64,000 nucleotides of DNA from assembly GCA_001767435.1 (NCBI GenBank), contig MEKT01000021.1, forward strand, positions 1 through 64,000, written 5' to 3'. The translations under genes were made by a program, and so were the position numbers. Positions within the stretch are counted from its first letter, which is position 1. Each line of letters starts with the position of its first letter. The DNA is from Acidobacteria bacterium RIFCSPLOWO2_02_FULL_65_29 (lineage in GTDB: Bacteria; Acidobacteriota; Vicinamibacteria; Vicinamibacterales; CAVVIG01). Below the pieces are notes generated by a model. The model did not search any database. It was not told where the DNA came from and saw only the letters and a list, made by a program, of their open reading frames with translations. Positions 42,868-53,286 of the stretch are shown in pieces.

Positions 42868-43826
42868 CACGGCATCTTGCAGAGTTTCTGCAGTATCTCC
42901 GTCTCAATCGCAACGTGTCGCCGCACACGGTGCGCGCGTACGAAAGCGATCTGTCACAATTCCTCGATCACGTGGCGGCGCGCGCGGGAATCAAGCGCCG
43001 CGACGTCCGGCCCGCCGCGCTCGATCGACACGCCATCCGGGGATTTCTGGGCGCCATCCACGCCGACGGACAGTCGCGCGCGACCTCGGCGCGGAAGCTG
43101 GCTGCCGTGCGGACGTTTCTCCGGTACCTGCGCCGCGAGGAGCTCATCGACGGCGATCCCGGCGCGCTCATCCCAACACCGAAGCGCGAGATACGGATGC
43201 CCGCGCACCTGTCGGAATCGGAGATGGCGGTGCTTCTGGCCGCGCCGTCGGCGGACGCTCCGCTCGGGCGCCGCGACCGTGCGATCCTCGAGCTGTTCTA
43301 CGCGTCCGGGCTGCGCTTGAGCGAGCTCGCCGGGCTGGATCTCGAGGACGTGAACCTGAGCGCGAGGATGGTCCGCGTGCTCGGCAAGGGCGGGCGGGAG
43401 CGGCTCGTCCCGTTCAACACGACGACGGCGTCGGCGATTCGCCGGTATCTGAACGATCGCGAGCGGATGATCGTCGCGGGCCGAGGGTCGGCGCCCGTGG
43501 CCAAGCGGAGCGTGCGATCCCGGCCCGGCGGCAGGATCCGCGACCCGCTCTTCGTGAACTACCGGGGCACGCCGCTCGGTACGAGGAGCATCGATCGTCT
43601 GGTCCGTCGGTACGTGGTCGCCTGTGGCACCCGGCTCGGCATCAGCCCGCATGCGCTCCGGCATTCGTTTGCCACGCACCTGCTGCAGCGCGGCGCGGAC
43701 CTGCGGGCCATTCAGGAGCTGCTCGGCCACGCCCGCCTGAGCACGACCCAGCGGTACACGCACGTCAACACCGCGCAGCTGCTCGAGGTGTACCGCAACG
43801 CCCATCCGCGCGCCAGAGGAAATTAA
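42864..43826 (+). CDS. xerC: Tyrosine recombinase XerC
   Basis: 320 aa, GTG start overlapping the trmFO stop. N-terminal SAM-like domain (1-105), then the catalytic domain with Arg151, Lys175, His263, Arg266, His289 and nucleophile Tyr298 (HALRHSFATHLL, LGHARLSTTQRYTHV). It resolves chromosome dimers with XerD. Neighbours dprA-topA-trmFO argue for XerC, and no other recombinase is visible. It ends next to a heptamer repeat. Confidence 0.93.
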   Translation: MTRHLAEFLQYLRLNRNVSPHTVRAYESDLSQFLDHVAARAGIKRRDVRPAALDRHAIRGFLGAIHADGQSRATSARKLAAVRTFLRYLRREELIDGDPGALIPTPKREIRMPAHLSESEMAVLLAAPSADAPLGRRDRAILELFYASGLRLSELAGLDLEDVNLSARMVRVLGKGGRERLVPFNTTTASAIRRYLNDRERMIVAGRGSAPVAKRSVRSRPGGRIRDPLFVNYRGTPLGTRSIDRLVRRYVVACGTRLGISPHALRHSFATHLLQRGADLRAIQELLGHARLSTTQRYTHVNTAQLLEVYRNAHPRARGN

Positions 43827-43895
43827 GAATTAAGAATGAGGAATTAAGAATGCGTGTCGCGAATTCTTAATTCTTCAATTCCCAATTCTTAATTT
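43820..43895. repeat. Inverted 7-nt-period repeat (AATTAAG / CTTAATT)
   Basis: The left arm (43820-43851) is GAATTAAGAATTAAGAATGA type; the right arm (43861-43895) is ATTCTTAATTCTTCAATTCC type. It spans the xerC stop and ends at the TAG of the convergent response-regulator gene. Both stop codons (TAA and TAG) lie in or at the repeat. Confidence 0.8.
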
Positions 43896-43896
43896 C

Positions 43897-45306
<1,410 letters not shown>

Positions 45307-45317
45307 AAGTGTTTCCC

Positions 45318-46520
45318 CTATTTGAACCAGTGCGTACCGCTCGATACAGGCAGCGTCACCCGGAACCGCGTGCCGTGTCCCGGCGCGCTCGTCACATCGA
45401 TCCGGCCGTCGTGCGCGTCGACAATCTTCCTGACAATCGGCAGCCCCAGCCCAGACCCTTGAGGCTTCGTCGTAAAAAACGGATCGAAAATCCGATCGCT
45501 CAAGTTGGCCGGCACGCCCGGCCCGTCGTCGCTCACGTCGACAATCACGGCCGGCCTTGGCGCCTGCGGGTCGCTCGCGAACGCCGGGTCCTGCTCGAGC
45601 GCTTCGGCCACCGCCCTGATCCGCACCCCGCCTCTGCCGTCGAGCGCTTCGAAGGCGTTCGTCAGCAGGTTCGTGAACACCTGACATAGCTGGTACTGAT
45701 CGCCGTCGATCAACGGCAACGCCGGATCGACATCCAGCTGCACCGCCGCGCCGGCCCGCGTCACTTTGCTCTCCGCCAGCGTGATCGCCTGATGGAACAC
45801 GTCGGACAGGTTCGTCCGCTCCACCTGCAGCCGGATCGGCCTGACGAATTCCAGCATCTCGACGACGATGGCGTTGGCCAGCTTCGCTTCGCTGATGATG
45901 TCGGCCAGCAGCGACTGGGCGTCTTTCGAGTCGGGCACCTGCCTTCTGAGCAGCCCCGCCATCACTTCGATGCCGGCCAGCGGGTTCTTGAGCTCGTGTG
46001 CGATGCCCGCGGCCATCTCGCCGAGCGACGCCAGCCGATCGCGCAGGCGCTCGCGCTCCTCGAGCTGCTCGACTTGCGTCAGGTCCTTGAAGAACAGCAC
46101 CGCGCCGATAGCCCGGCCGCCGTCGTCCTTGACCTGCGATATGGTGTGACCGATCACGCGGTCGACGTCCTTCAGCCTCAATTCCGCGCGGCTCGGCAGC
46201 GTCGTCATCTCGAACGCGCCCGAGAGCACGCGGATCACGTCGGGCCGGTCGGCAAACACTTCGCTGAAGGGACGGCCCGCATCGCTGGCCTGAGGCGTCA
46301 GCGAAAAAATCCGGTACGCCTCGTCATTCATCAACGCGAGGGTGCCGTCGCGATGGATCGCGATGACGCCGTTGCGCATGCTGTTGACGATGTGCCGGAA
46401 GAAGCGGTCTCCCGGAGCCGGCCCCCGCCGCGCGGTGGCGCGCGAGAGGGTCCGGGCCGGCGTCTGGCGGCGGTGAGGAGGACGCGCGTCTGGGCGTCTA
46501 GGCATGGGGGACCCGTCCAT
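45318..46520 (-). CDS. NtrB-like PAS/histidine kinase
   Basis: 400 aa from the ATG at 46520 with GGGGA upstream; a TTG at 46541 would add seven residues. PAS domain about 40-150 (IHRDGTLALMNDEAYRIFSL). DHp with the phosphorylated His in MAAGIAHELKNPLAGIE. ATPase: N box LCQVFTNLLTNAFEALD, G1 DDGPGVP, G2 GSGLGLPIVRKIVDAHDG. No membrane segments, so it is cytosolic. Pairs with the NtrC-type regulator that follows. Confidence 0.94.
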   Translation of the reverse strand: MDGSPMPRRPDARPPHRRQTPARTLSRATARRGPAPGDRFFRHIVNSMRNGVIAIHRDGTLALMNDEAYRIFSLTPQASDAGRPFSEVFADRPDVIRVLSGAFEMTTLPSRAELRLKDVDRVIGHTISQVKDDGGRAIGAVLFFKDLTQVEQLEERERLRDRLASLGEMAAGIAHELKNPLAGIEVMAGLLRRQVPDSKDAQSLLADIISEAKLANAIVVEMLEFVRPIRLQVERTNLSDVFHQAITLAESKVTRAGAAVQLDVDPALPLIDGDQYQLCQVFTNLLTNAFEALDGRGGVRIRAVAEALEQDPAFASDPQAPRPAVIVDVSDDGPGVPANLSDRIFDPFFTTKPQGSGLGLPIVRKIVDAHDGRIDVTSAPGHGTRFRVTLPVSSGTHWFK

Positions 46521-46657
46521 GAGCGTCCCCGACAGGGGCAAACGACGTGCCTGGGTCGTTGAGCAGGTTCATCCCTCAAACATCTAGGAAATCAAATAGT
46601 TAGGGATACTGGTCGGGGTCGGTCTTGTTACAGAATTGTACTCGAATTACGGATCTG

Positions 46658-48805
46658 TTAGGCGTCCGTATGGGTCAAATCAGAAGCCGAGTGCAGCTCC
46701 TCCCACTGGTGCATGAGGTCGCCGACCTGCCACATGAGGGCCTGGTGTCGATCGATGGTCGTTTGCGCCGCGGCCCGGTCGTCGTAGAACCCGGGGGCCG
46801 CCATGGCCTCTTCGATGTCGCGGATCGCTCGCTCGGTCTCGGCGATGCGCGTCTCGAGCTCGTCGATGCGGGCGCGGCGCGTCTCGGCGGCGCGCGCCTT
46901 CTTTCGCGCTTCCGAGTCGGCGCGCTTCTTCGCGTCGTGCGAGGCTTGGGGCGCCGTCTTCTTCGCCGGTGTTTCGCGCGTCGCGCTCTTGGTCGTTGCC
47001 GCGTGCCCTGAGCGAGCGTGAGAGAGTCGAAGGGCCTGACCCGCCCGTCCAGCCTGGCCGGTCCGCGCTGCCTGCCCGGCGTTTTTCAATGCTCGCGGGG
47101 CCCCACCCCCGCCCGACAACGCGCCGCGGCGGTCGTTCTCACCTGGCTTGGCCGCGGGCGCCGACTCGCTCTCCTCGCGCGGGCCGCGGGCGCTCCGCGC
47201 CAGTCCATCCTTGTGCCAGAGGAATTCGGTGTACGTGCCGGGATACAGAATCGCGGTGCCTGCGCCAACCTCGACGATCTTCGTTGCGAGGCGCTCGACG
47301 AAGTAGCGATCGTGCGAGACGAAGACGAGCGTACCGCCGTAGTCCACGAGCGCGTCGAGCAGCACTTCCTTCGAATCGAGATCGAGATGGTTGGTGGGCT
47401 CGTCGAGCAGAAGCGTGTTGGAGGGTCGGAGCAGCATACGCGCCACGGCCAGGCGCGTGCGCTCACCGCCCGACAGCACGCGCACGCGCTTGTCGACATC
47501 ATCGCCCGAGAAGAGGAAGCCCCCGAGGATGCTGCGGATGGCGGGCACCATGTGCATGGGCGATCCGCTCGCGAGGGTCTCGTAGACCGTCGGGCCGGGA
47601 TCGAGCCTGGCGGCCTCGTCCTGAGCGAAGTACTCCATGACGACGTTGTGGCCTTCGAGACGCTGGCCCGCGTCGGGCGCTTCTTCGCCCGACAGCAGGC
47701 GCATCAGCGTGGACTTGCCCGATCCGTTGGGACCGACGAGCGCGATGCGATCGCCGCGCTCGATGTGCAGGTCGAGCCTGTTGAACACCCTGAGGTCGCC
47801 GTAGGCCTTGCGCGCCTCCCTGAGATCGACGACCATGCGCCCGCTCTTGGCGCAGGAGGGAAAGGTGAAATGGATCCGCTTGCGCTCGGGCGGCACGTCG
47901 ATCGGGACCACTTTCTCGAGCATCTTGATCCGGCTCTGGACCTGTGACGCCTTGGTGGCCTGGTAACGGAAGCGGTCGATGAACATCTTGACGCGCGCGA
48001 CTTCTTCGTCCTGCTCGCGCTTGGCCTTGCGGAGCTGCTCGATGCGCGCCTCGTGCGCCACCAGGTAGGCGCTGTAGTTGCCCACGTAGTCGGTCAGCGT
48101 GCGCAGTGTGAGGTCGGCGATTCGCGTCACGACCGTGTCGAGAAAGAACCGATCGTGCGACACGACGATGACGGCGTGGGGATATTCGTGGAGGTAGGTC
48201 TCGAGCCAGTTGCGCGCTTCGAGATCGAGGTGGTTCGTCGGCTCGTCGAGCAACAGCAGGCTGGGCCGTCCGAGCAACAGCTTGGCGAGGGCGATCCGCA
48301 TCTGCCAGCCGCCCGAGAACGTTTCGGTCCGGCGCGTGAAGTCGCTCGGTTGGAAGCCGAGACCCTGGAGCACGGTCGCCGTCTTCAGGTCGATGCTGTA
48401 CCCGTCGCCCAGGCGGAAGCGGTCCTGCAGATCGCTGTATCGGGCCAGCATCGCGGTATGCTCGGCCTCGGCGATGGACTGGTCGCCGAGCCGCGCTTCG
48501 AGATCGTGCATCTCGGCTTTCATCGCCAGGAGCGCGGCAAACCCGCCGGAGGCTTCCTCGAACACCGTCCGGCCCTCGTGCGTCAGGCCATCCTGCGGCA
48601 AGTATCCGACCGTGAGCGCCGCAGGCTTGAGAATGGCGCCCGAGTCGGGATCCTCGAGGCCGGCCATCATGCGGAGCAGCGTGGTCTTGCCGGCGCCGTT
48701 CGGCCCGCACAGGCCAACGCGCTCGCGGGCCGTGATCTGCCAGGTGACATGGTCCAGTAGGACCCGGTCCCCATATCGCTTCGTGAGCTCGGACAGCTGG
48801 ATCAT
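46658..48805 (-). CDS. ABC-F family ATPase
   Basis: 715 aa. Two ATPase modules: Walker A CGPNGAGKTTLLRMMA (residues 34 on) and VGPNGSGKSTLMRLLS; signatures ETFSGGWQMRIALAKLLL and RVLSGGERTRLAVARMLL; DEPTNHLDLEARNW and DEPTNHLDLDSKEV; the interdomain linker is the charged helix pair typical of ABC-F proteins. No membrane domain. These proteins act on ribosomes or confer antibiotic protection. The C-terminal 150 residues include a poor repeat-derived segment (LRLSHARSGHAA) before a coiled-coil ETRRARIDELETRIAETERA that matches Uup-like tails. Confidence 0.95.
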   Translation of the reverse strand: MIQLSELTKRYGDRVLLDHVTWQITARERVGLCGPNGAGKTTLLRMMAGLEDPDSGAILKPAALTVGYLPQDGLTHEGRTVFEEASGGFAALLAMKAEMHDLEARLGDQSIAEAEHTAMLARYSDLQDRFRLGDGYSIDLKTATVLQGLGFQPSDFTRRTETFSGGWQMRIALAKLLLGRPSLLLLDEPTNHLDLEARNWLETYLHEYPHAVIVVSHDRFFLDTVVTRIADLTLRTLTDYVGNYSAYLVAHEARIEQLRKAKREQDEEVARVKMFIDRFRYQATKASQVQSRIKMLEKVVPIDVPPERKRIHFTFPSCAKSGRMVVDLREARKAYGDLRVFNRLDLHIERGDRIALVGPNGSGKSTLMRLLSGEEAPDAGQRLEGHNVVMEYFAQDEAARLDPGPTVYETLASGSPMHMVPAIRSILGGFLFSGDDVDKRVRVLSGGERTRLAVARMLLRPSNTLLLDEPTNHLDLDSKEVLLDALVDYGGTLVFVSHDRYFVERLATKIVEVGAGTAILYPGTYTEFLWHKDGLARSARGPREESESAPAAKPGENDRRGALSGGGGAPRALKNAGQAARTGQAGRAGQALRLSHARSGHAATTKSATRETPAKKTAPQASHDAKKRADSEARKKARAAETRRARIDELETRIAETERAIRDIEEAMAAPGFYDDRAAAQTTIDRHQALMWQVGDLMHQWEELHSASDLTHTDA
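47011..47042. repeat. REP-like core in the ABC-F linker
   Basis: CCCTGAGCGAGCGTGAGAGA followed by GTCGAAGGGC, a variant of the REP-like core, within the coding region for the ABC-F C-terminal linker. Confidence 0.55.
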
Positions 48806-48829
48806 GCCGGGGAAATGTACTACGGGCGG

Positions 48830-48886
48830 GGCAGAGGGCGGAGGGCAGAGGGCAGCCCTTTGCCCTTTGCTCTTTGCCCTTCTGCC
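48830..48886. repeat. Inverted 7-nt-period repeat (GGCAGAG / CTTTGCC)
   Basis: Left arm GGGCAGAGGGCGGAGGGCAG and right arm CCCTTTGCCCTTTGCTCTTT follow each other directly (48830-48855, 48856-48886) upstream of the ABC-F start and next to the stop of the HTH-receiver gene. Confidence 0.75.
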
Positions 48887-48894
48887 GTTGGGTC

Positions 48895-49491
48895 CTATTC
48901 CCCCAGCGCCTTGGCCGCCGCCGCGAGCACCTGCGGGACTCGAAACGGTTTGGTCAGATAGCCGGCCACGCCGAGGTTCACGGCCTCGATGGCGCTCGAC
49001 TCGGTCGAAAAGCCGGTGATGATGATCACCGGGAGGTCGCCCTTGTAGCGCTTGGCCTCCCGGATGACGGTCAGCCCGTCCATGCCGGGCATCTTCAGAT
49101 CCGCGATGAGCAGATCGTAGGGATACATCCGCATGCGTTCGAGCGCGGTTCGGCCGTCGGGGGCGACGTCGACGTCGTATTCGGCGAGGGCCAGCGTCTT
49201 GGCCAGCAAATCGCGGATGCTGGCCTCATCGTCGACGACCAGGACCCGCGGGCGGGAGGTGCCGGCGGCGGGGCGCGAGGCGGGCGCGGAGGGAGCCGCG
49301 GCGCGCGCCGCACCGCCGCGCGGGCGCTGGCTGTCGAGCCAGGCGTCGATGTCGCGCTTGCGGAACCGCCACTGCCGGCCGACGCGGACCGCGGGAATCT
49401 TTCCCGCCTTGATCAGGCGGTACACCGTGCGGAGGTTGACCTGCAGGTACTCCAGGACTTCCTCGGTGGTGAGAAACGTTTCGTCAATCAT
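48895..49491 (-). CDS. HTH-receiver fusion regulator (excisionase-like HTH before REC)
   Basis: 198 aa. Residues 7-53 are an excisionase/MerR-type HTH (FLTTEEVLEYLQVNLRTVYR, VGRQWRFRKRDIDAWL). After an Ala/Pro linker comes a receiver domain (80-198) with acidic pair Asp87-Asp88, phosphoryl acceptor Asp131 (LLIADLKMPGMDG) and Lys in GYLTKPF. Usual response regulators have the receiver first; here the DNA-binding part precedes it. The histidine kinase gene lies three bases upstream, so it is the cognate output. Confidence 0.93.
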   Translation of the reverse strand: MIDETFLTTEEVLEYLQVNLRTVYRLIKAGKIPAVRVGRQWRFRKRDIDAWLDSQRPRGGAARAAAPSAPASRPAAGTSRPRVLVVDDEASIRDLLAKTLALAEYDVDVAPDGRTALERMRMYPYDLLIADLKMPGMDGLTVIREAKRYKGDLPVIIITGFSTESSAIEAVNLGVAGYLTKPFRVPQVLAAAAKALGE

Positions 49492-49494
49492 TCG

Positions 49495-51618
49495 TCAGCG
49501 CCCCGGCGCCGGCGCAGCCGGCAGCTCGACGGTGAAGATCGCGCCGCCTTCCGGATGGTTGGCGGCGGTGATGAGCCCTCCGTGTTCCTGCACGATGCCG
49601 TAGACAATCGCCAGCCCCATCCCCGTGCCCTTGCCGACTTCCTTGGTCGTATAGAAGGGCTCGAAAATCCGCGTGAAGGCGTCGGGCGGAATGCCGGGTC
49701 CCGTATCGCGCACCGTCGCGACGATTCGGTCGCGTGCTGGCACGCGGGAGGTCGTAATCTCGATCCGGCCGGCACGGCCGGTCGTGCCGATCGCCTGCTC
49801 GGCGTTCATCACCACATTGAGAAAGACCTGGTGCAGGAGCAGCGGATCGCTCAGCACGCGCGGTAACGTCTCGTCATAGTGTCGCACGACTTCGATGTCG
49901 AGCGTTCGCCAGGCGGCCTGCCGCAGGGCGATCACTTTCTGCAGGACGGCGTTCAGGCTGACCGCCCGGCGTGCCAGGCGCCGTGATCCCGCGAAGACCA
50001 GCAGATTGCGCACGATTTTCGCCGCCCGGTCCGCTTCACGGTAAATCGTCTGCACCTCGCGCCGGAGCTGCTTGGGAAACGCGCCCGTCACCCGGAGCAG
50101 CTCGAGGTGGCCGAGCACGCCCTGCAGCGGGTTGTTCAACTCGTGGGCGATGCCCGCGACGAACTGCCCGAGCGCCGCGAGCTTTTCCGACTGCGCGAGT
50201 CGTTTGCGCAGCTCCTCACGCTCGGCTTCGAGCTTCGACTGGGGCGTCAGGTCGCGCGCCACGACGACGGTGCCGACACGCTCGCGCTCCTGGTTCAGCA
50301 GGTCGGTCACCGTGACCAAGAACGGCCCGTTCAGCACCGGGTCGACCATCTCGCAGAACGCCGGGCTCTGGCCGTCGGGCCTGACCGGCGACTCGTCGTG
50401 CGCGGACAGCCACGCCGACAACTCGGGGCCGATGCATTCGGCCAGCGGCTTGTCGAGCAGCTGATCGCGCGTGAGCTTCAGGCGGGTCGCGAAGGCTTCG
50501 TTTGCGTGGACGATGCGCCCGCGCCGATCCGACACGACCACGAGGTGGGCGATCGAATCGAACGTGTCTTCGAGCTCGCGCCGCGATTGGATCACCTCGT
50601 CGAGCAGCTGCATCGACTCGATGGAGCTCGCGAGCTGGCGCCCGAGCTCGTCGACGCGGTCCAGCAGGTCGATCTCGCCGCCGGCCTCGACCCGCACGCC
50701 GTCGAAGACGACCGCGCCGAGCGCCCGGCGGCAGCCACGCAGCGGTACCGTGACGGTGTGCGTCGGCTCCTCGTCGAGCGCGGGAAGAATCTCGGCGCGC
50801 GTGCGGCGCAGGGCCGCGGCGGCGGTGGCCAGCGGATCGGTCGCGCTCACGCGGACCCCGCGCGCCAGATGCTCGGGATCCGACGACGCGCGCAGCACGA
50901 GATCGCGCGCGCGCCGATCGTGGACCCACACCGACGTCCGATCGGCGCCAAAGAGGCGGTTGGCTCCGTGGCAGAAGATGTCCAGCCCCGCTGAGAGATT
51001 CAACGAGGCCGAGAGGCTGGCCGAGAATTCGTCGAGCAGCTCGCGCAGGTCGCGCTGCAGGTCGTCTTTCTGCCGCAGCCGGAACAGCTCGAGCGCGGCG
51101 AGCACGGCGTCGGCCAGTTCGACCGTCCCCTCGGGTGCCGACGGCGGCGCGGGCGCGGTCTTGAACCCGATGGCCAACAGGCCGAAACGATGGCCCTCGC
51201 CAGCCAGTGGAAGGACCAGCGCCGCGCGGGTGCCGAGCCGGTTCCACAGTTCGGGCATCTGGCGGCGCAGGTCGGGCACGGGCGTCGGCCGATTGCGGGC
51301 GAACGCGTCCTCGACCGCCTCGTGCTCGGCGTCGACCGGCGCCCAGGAGTCCGTCTGGAGCTCGTCGAGGCCGAAGCCCGAAGTGGCCTGCATCGCGCCG
51401 TTGCCGGGGTTGAATTCAAAGAGGAGTGAACAATCGCCGCCCGTGACCTCGAGCGCGTGCTGGTGGAGCTGCGGCAGGAGGTCGATGAGTCGCGATGTGC
51501 GGGCGAGCAGCGACACCAGGGGTGGCGCCGCCGCCGGCGCCCCGCCGCCCTGACGAGCGGACACAGAACCGCCAACTGCCGGGCGGGTCAGGCGCCGAGT
51601 ACGCGTGTCTCGAGGCAT
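49495..51618 (-). CDS. GAF-PAS hybrid histidine kinase
   Basis: 707 aa, ATG at 51618. No membrane helices. Two GAF-like regions (about 35-180 and 195-330), then a PAS domain (about 345-460: DSIAHLVVVSDRRGRIVHAN), DHp with His in FVAGIAHELNNPLQGVLGHL, and an ATPase domain with VFLNVVMNAEQAI, DTGPGIPPDAFTRI and GTGMGLAIVYGIVQEHGG. It senses cytoplasmic signals and phosphorylates the following HTH-receiver protein. The HELNNPL form is typical of NtrB/ZraS-like kinases. Confidence 0.93.
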   Translation of the reverse strand: MPRDTRTRRLTRPAVGGSVSARQGGGAPAAAPPLVSLLARTSRLIDLLPQLHQHALEVTGGDCSLLFEFNPGNGAMQATSGFGLDELQTDSWAPVDAEHEAVEDAFARNRPTPVPDLRRQMPELWNRLGTRAALVLPLAGEGHRFGLLAIGFKTAPAPPSAPEGTVELADAVLAALELFRLRQKDDLQRDLRELLDEFSASLSASLNLSAGLDIFCHGANRLFGADRTSVWVHDRRARDLVLRASSDPEHLARGVRVSATDPLATAAAALRRTRAEILPALDEEPTHTVTVPLRGCRRALGAVVFDGVRVEAGGEIDLLDRVDELGRQLASSIESMQLLDEVIQSRRELEDTFDSIAHLVVVSDRRGRIVHANEAFATRLKLTRDQLLDKPLAECIGPELSAWLSAHDESPVRPDGQSPAFCEMVDPVLNGPFLVTVTDLLNQERERVGTVVVARDLTPQSKLEAEREELRKRLAQSEKLAALGQFVAGIAHELNNPLQGVLGHLELLRVTGAFPKQLRREVQTIYREADRAAKIVRNLLVFAGSRRLARRAVSLNAVLQKVIALRQAAWRTLDIEVVRHYDETLPRVLSDPLLLHQVFLNVVMNAEQAIGTTGRAGRIEITTSRVPARDRIVATVRDTGPGIPPDAFTRIFEPFYTTKEVGKGTGMGLAIVYGIVQEHGGLITAANHPEGGAIFTVELPAAPAPGR

Positions 51619-51861
51619 CGGATTGGTGTTTTGGGACGACCCGGGTCGCGGGCCTGGAGCGACCGGATTGTAACGCGAACGATCAAGACCGCCAACTGGG
51701 CGACAGCAGGCACGTCCGTCGGATGATTCGATAAAGTAAAGTATAGAGGAGCCGCGTGTCAGAACGCTCGGCGGCCTTTTCGAAGGGTCCAGCCCAGGGC
51801 ACGGCCGATCCGGGGCCGGCGCCGTCTAACCATTCGAGAAAGGGAACCTTCCGCGCTCCGC
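51619..51861. promoter_or_regulatory. Divergent upstream region between kinase and sigma factor genes
   Basis: 243 bases with one AT-rich patch containing TATAGA near 51742 that could be a -10 box. No clear -35. The sigma gene start lies in a GC-rich, GGAA-containing leader (GGAACC at 51842). No gene is visible. Confidence 0.35.
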
Positions 51862-52437
51862 ATGACGTGGACCGATGAGGAGCTCGTCGCGCGGTCGATT
51901 CGCGGCGACTCCGAGAGCTTCAACGAGCTGGTCTTGCGATGGGAACGGCCCATCTACTCCCTTGCGTACCGCACCATCGGTCGCGAAGAGGACGCGCGAG
52001 ACGTGTGTCAGGAAACATTCCTGCGCGCGTTCCGCGGGCTGCCCGCGTTTCGCGGCCAGGCGAAGTTCTCGTCGTGGCTCTATCGCATCGCACTCAATCT
52101 GTGTCGCGACTGGATGCGCCGCCAGCGGCGCGCCCCGATCGTGCAGGCGCCCGAAGACGTCGACCTGGTCGAGCTGGCGGCCGCCCGAGAGCCGTCCGAA
52201 TCGATCGAGGATTTGGTGGCGCGCAACGATCTCTCGAAGGTCGTCGAACGCGCGATGGCGCGCCTGCCGGAGGAGCAGCGCACCGCGATTATTCTGAAGG
52301 AATACCAGGGGCTGACGTTCCAGGAGATTGCCGACCTGGTCGGCTGTCCGCTCAGCACGGTGAAGACGCGGCTGTATCAGGGGCTCACGGTCCTGCGCCG
52401 CGAGCTCGCCAAGGACCCAGTGACCACCTCTCGGTAG
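51862..52437 (+). CDS. RpoE-like ECF sigma factor
   Basis: 191 aa, starting MTWTDEELVARSIRGDSESF. Region 2 (NELVLRWERPIYSLAYRTIG, REEDARDVCQETFLRAFRGL, FSSWLYRIALNLCRDWMRR) and region 4 (PEEQRTAIILKEYQGLTFQE, GCPLSTVKTRLYQGL) are complete. The anti-sigma factor gene follows after six bases. Likely to control an envelope stress regulon including its own operon; no regulon could be inferred here. Confidence 0.95.
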   Translation: MTWTDEELVARSIRGDSESFNELVLRWERPIYSLAYRTIGREEDARDVCQETFLRAFRGLPAFRGQAKFSSWLYRIALNLCRDWMRRQRRAPIVQAPEDVDLVELAAAREPSESIEDLVARNDLSKVVERAMARLPEEQRTAIILKEYQGLTFQEIADLVGCPLSTVKTRLYQGLTVLRRELAKDPVTTSR

Positions 52438-52443
52438 ACGATT

Positions 52444-53229
52444 ATGAACACCACCTGCACCTATCACGGCGACCGCGACGAGATGTTGATCGCGTATCTG
52501 TACGACGATATCGAGGCGGCCGATCGCGACACGTATGAACGGCACCTGGCGGCGTGCCCGGCGTGCCGGCGCGAGCTCGGCGAACTGGGCGCCGTGCGCG
52601 ATCGGCTCTCGCGATGGTCGCCCCCCGAGCCCGCGCGCGGCGTCGACCGCCGCGCAGCATCGGCGCCCGACACCGGACGGGTCGTTGTGGGGCCGTCGCG
52701 ATGGTTGACGCCCATGACGGAAGTCCCCGTGTGGGCGCGGGCCGCGGCGGCGGCGCTCGTCTTCGGCGTAGCGGCGGGCGCGGCGAATCTCCACGTCACG
52801 TACGACACCACCGGGTTTTCCGTGCGCACGGGATGGATGGCGCCGGCCTCCGCGGGTAACGCCGCGGCAGGACGAGACGTCGCGCAGGATCAGCCGGTGC
52901 CGTGGGGCGCCGATCTGGCCGCGCTCGAAGCGCGGCTGCGCAGCGACATGCGCACGTCGGTCGCGCCGCCCGCGACCCGCGTCGCCTCGGCGCGCGATGG
53001 CGAGGCCGCCGACCTTCTCAAGCGCGTCCGCGCGCTCGTCGACGAGAGCGAGACGCGGCAAGAGCGCGAGCTCGCGCTTCGCATGGCGGAGATTGCCACC
53101 GACGTCCGCGCTCAGCGCGTGGCCGACCTTCGGACCATCGAGCGCATCCAAAGCAACACGGGCGTCGACATGATGCGGCTGTATCGGATGACGAACGACC
53201 TCGCGGTCCGCGTCGCGCAAGTGCGATAG
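52444..53229 (+). CDS. Zinc-finger anti-sigma factor, membrane anchored
   Basis: 261 aa. N-terminal zf-HC2/ZAS motif: YERHLAACPACRRELGELG (His-x3-Cys-x2-Cys). One membrane segment near residues 96-115 (VWARAAAAALVFGVAAGAAN). The C-terminal periplasmic part (about 120-261) is coiled, with DLLKRVRALVDESETRQERE and repeated basic helices. It sequesters the preceding sigma factor until a signal releases it. Confidence 0.92.
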   Translation: MNTTCTYHGDRDEMLIAYLYDDIEAADRDTYERHLAACPACRRELGELGAVRDRLSRWSPPEPARGVDRRAASAPDTGRVVVGPSRWLTPMTEVPVWARAAAAALVFGVAAGAANLHVTYDTTGFSVRTGWMAPASAGNAAAGRDVAQDQPVPWGADLAALEARLRSDMRTSVAPPATRVASARDGEAADLLKRVRALVDESETRQERELALRMAEIATDVRAQRVADLRTIERIQSNTGVDMMRLYRMTNDLAVRVAQVR

Positions 53230-53230
53230 A

Positions 53231-53268
53231 AGGGCAGAGGGCAGAGGGCAGAGGGCAGAGGGCAAAGG
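53231..53268. repeat. 7-nt-period repeat (GGCAGAG)
   Basis: Five tandem copies of AGGGCAG/AGGGCAA units fill the gap between the anti-sigma gene and the next start. Only one arm is present. It matches the left arm at 48830. Confidence 0.7.
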
Positions 53269-53286
53269 ACTGAATAGGTGATCGAG

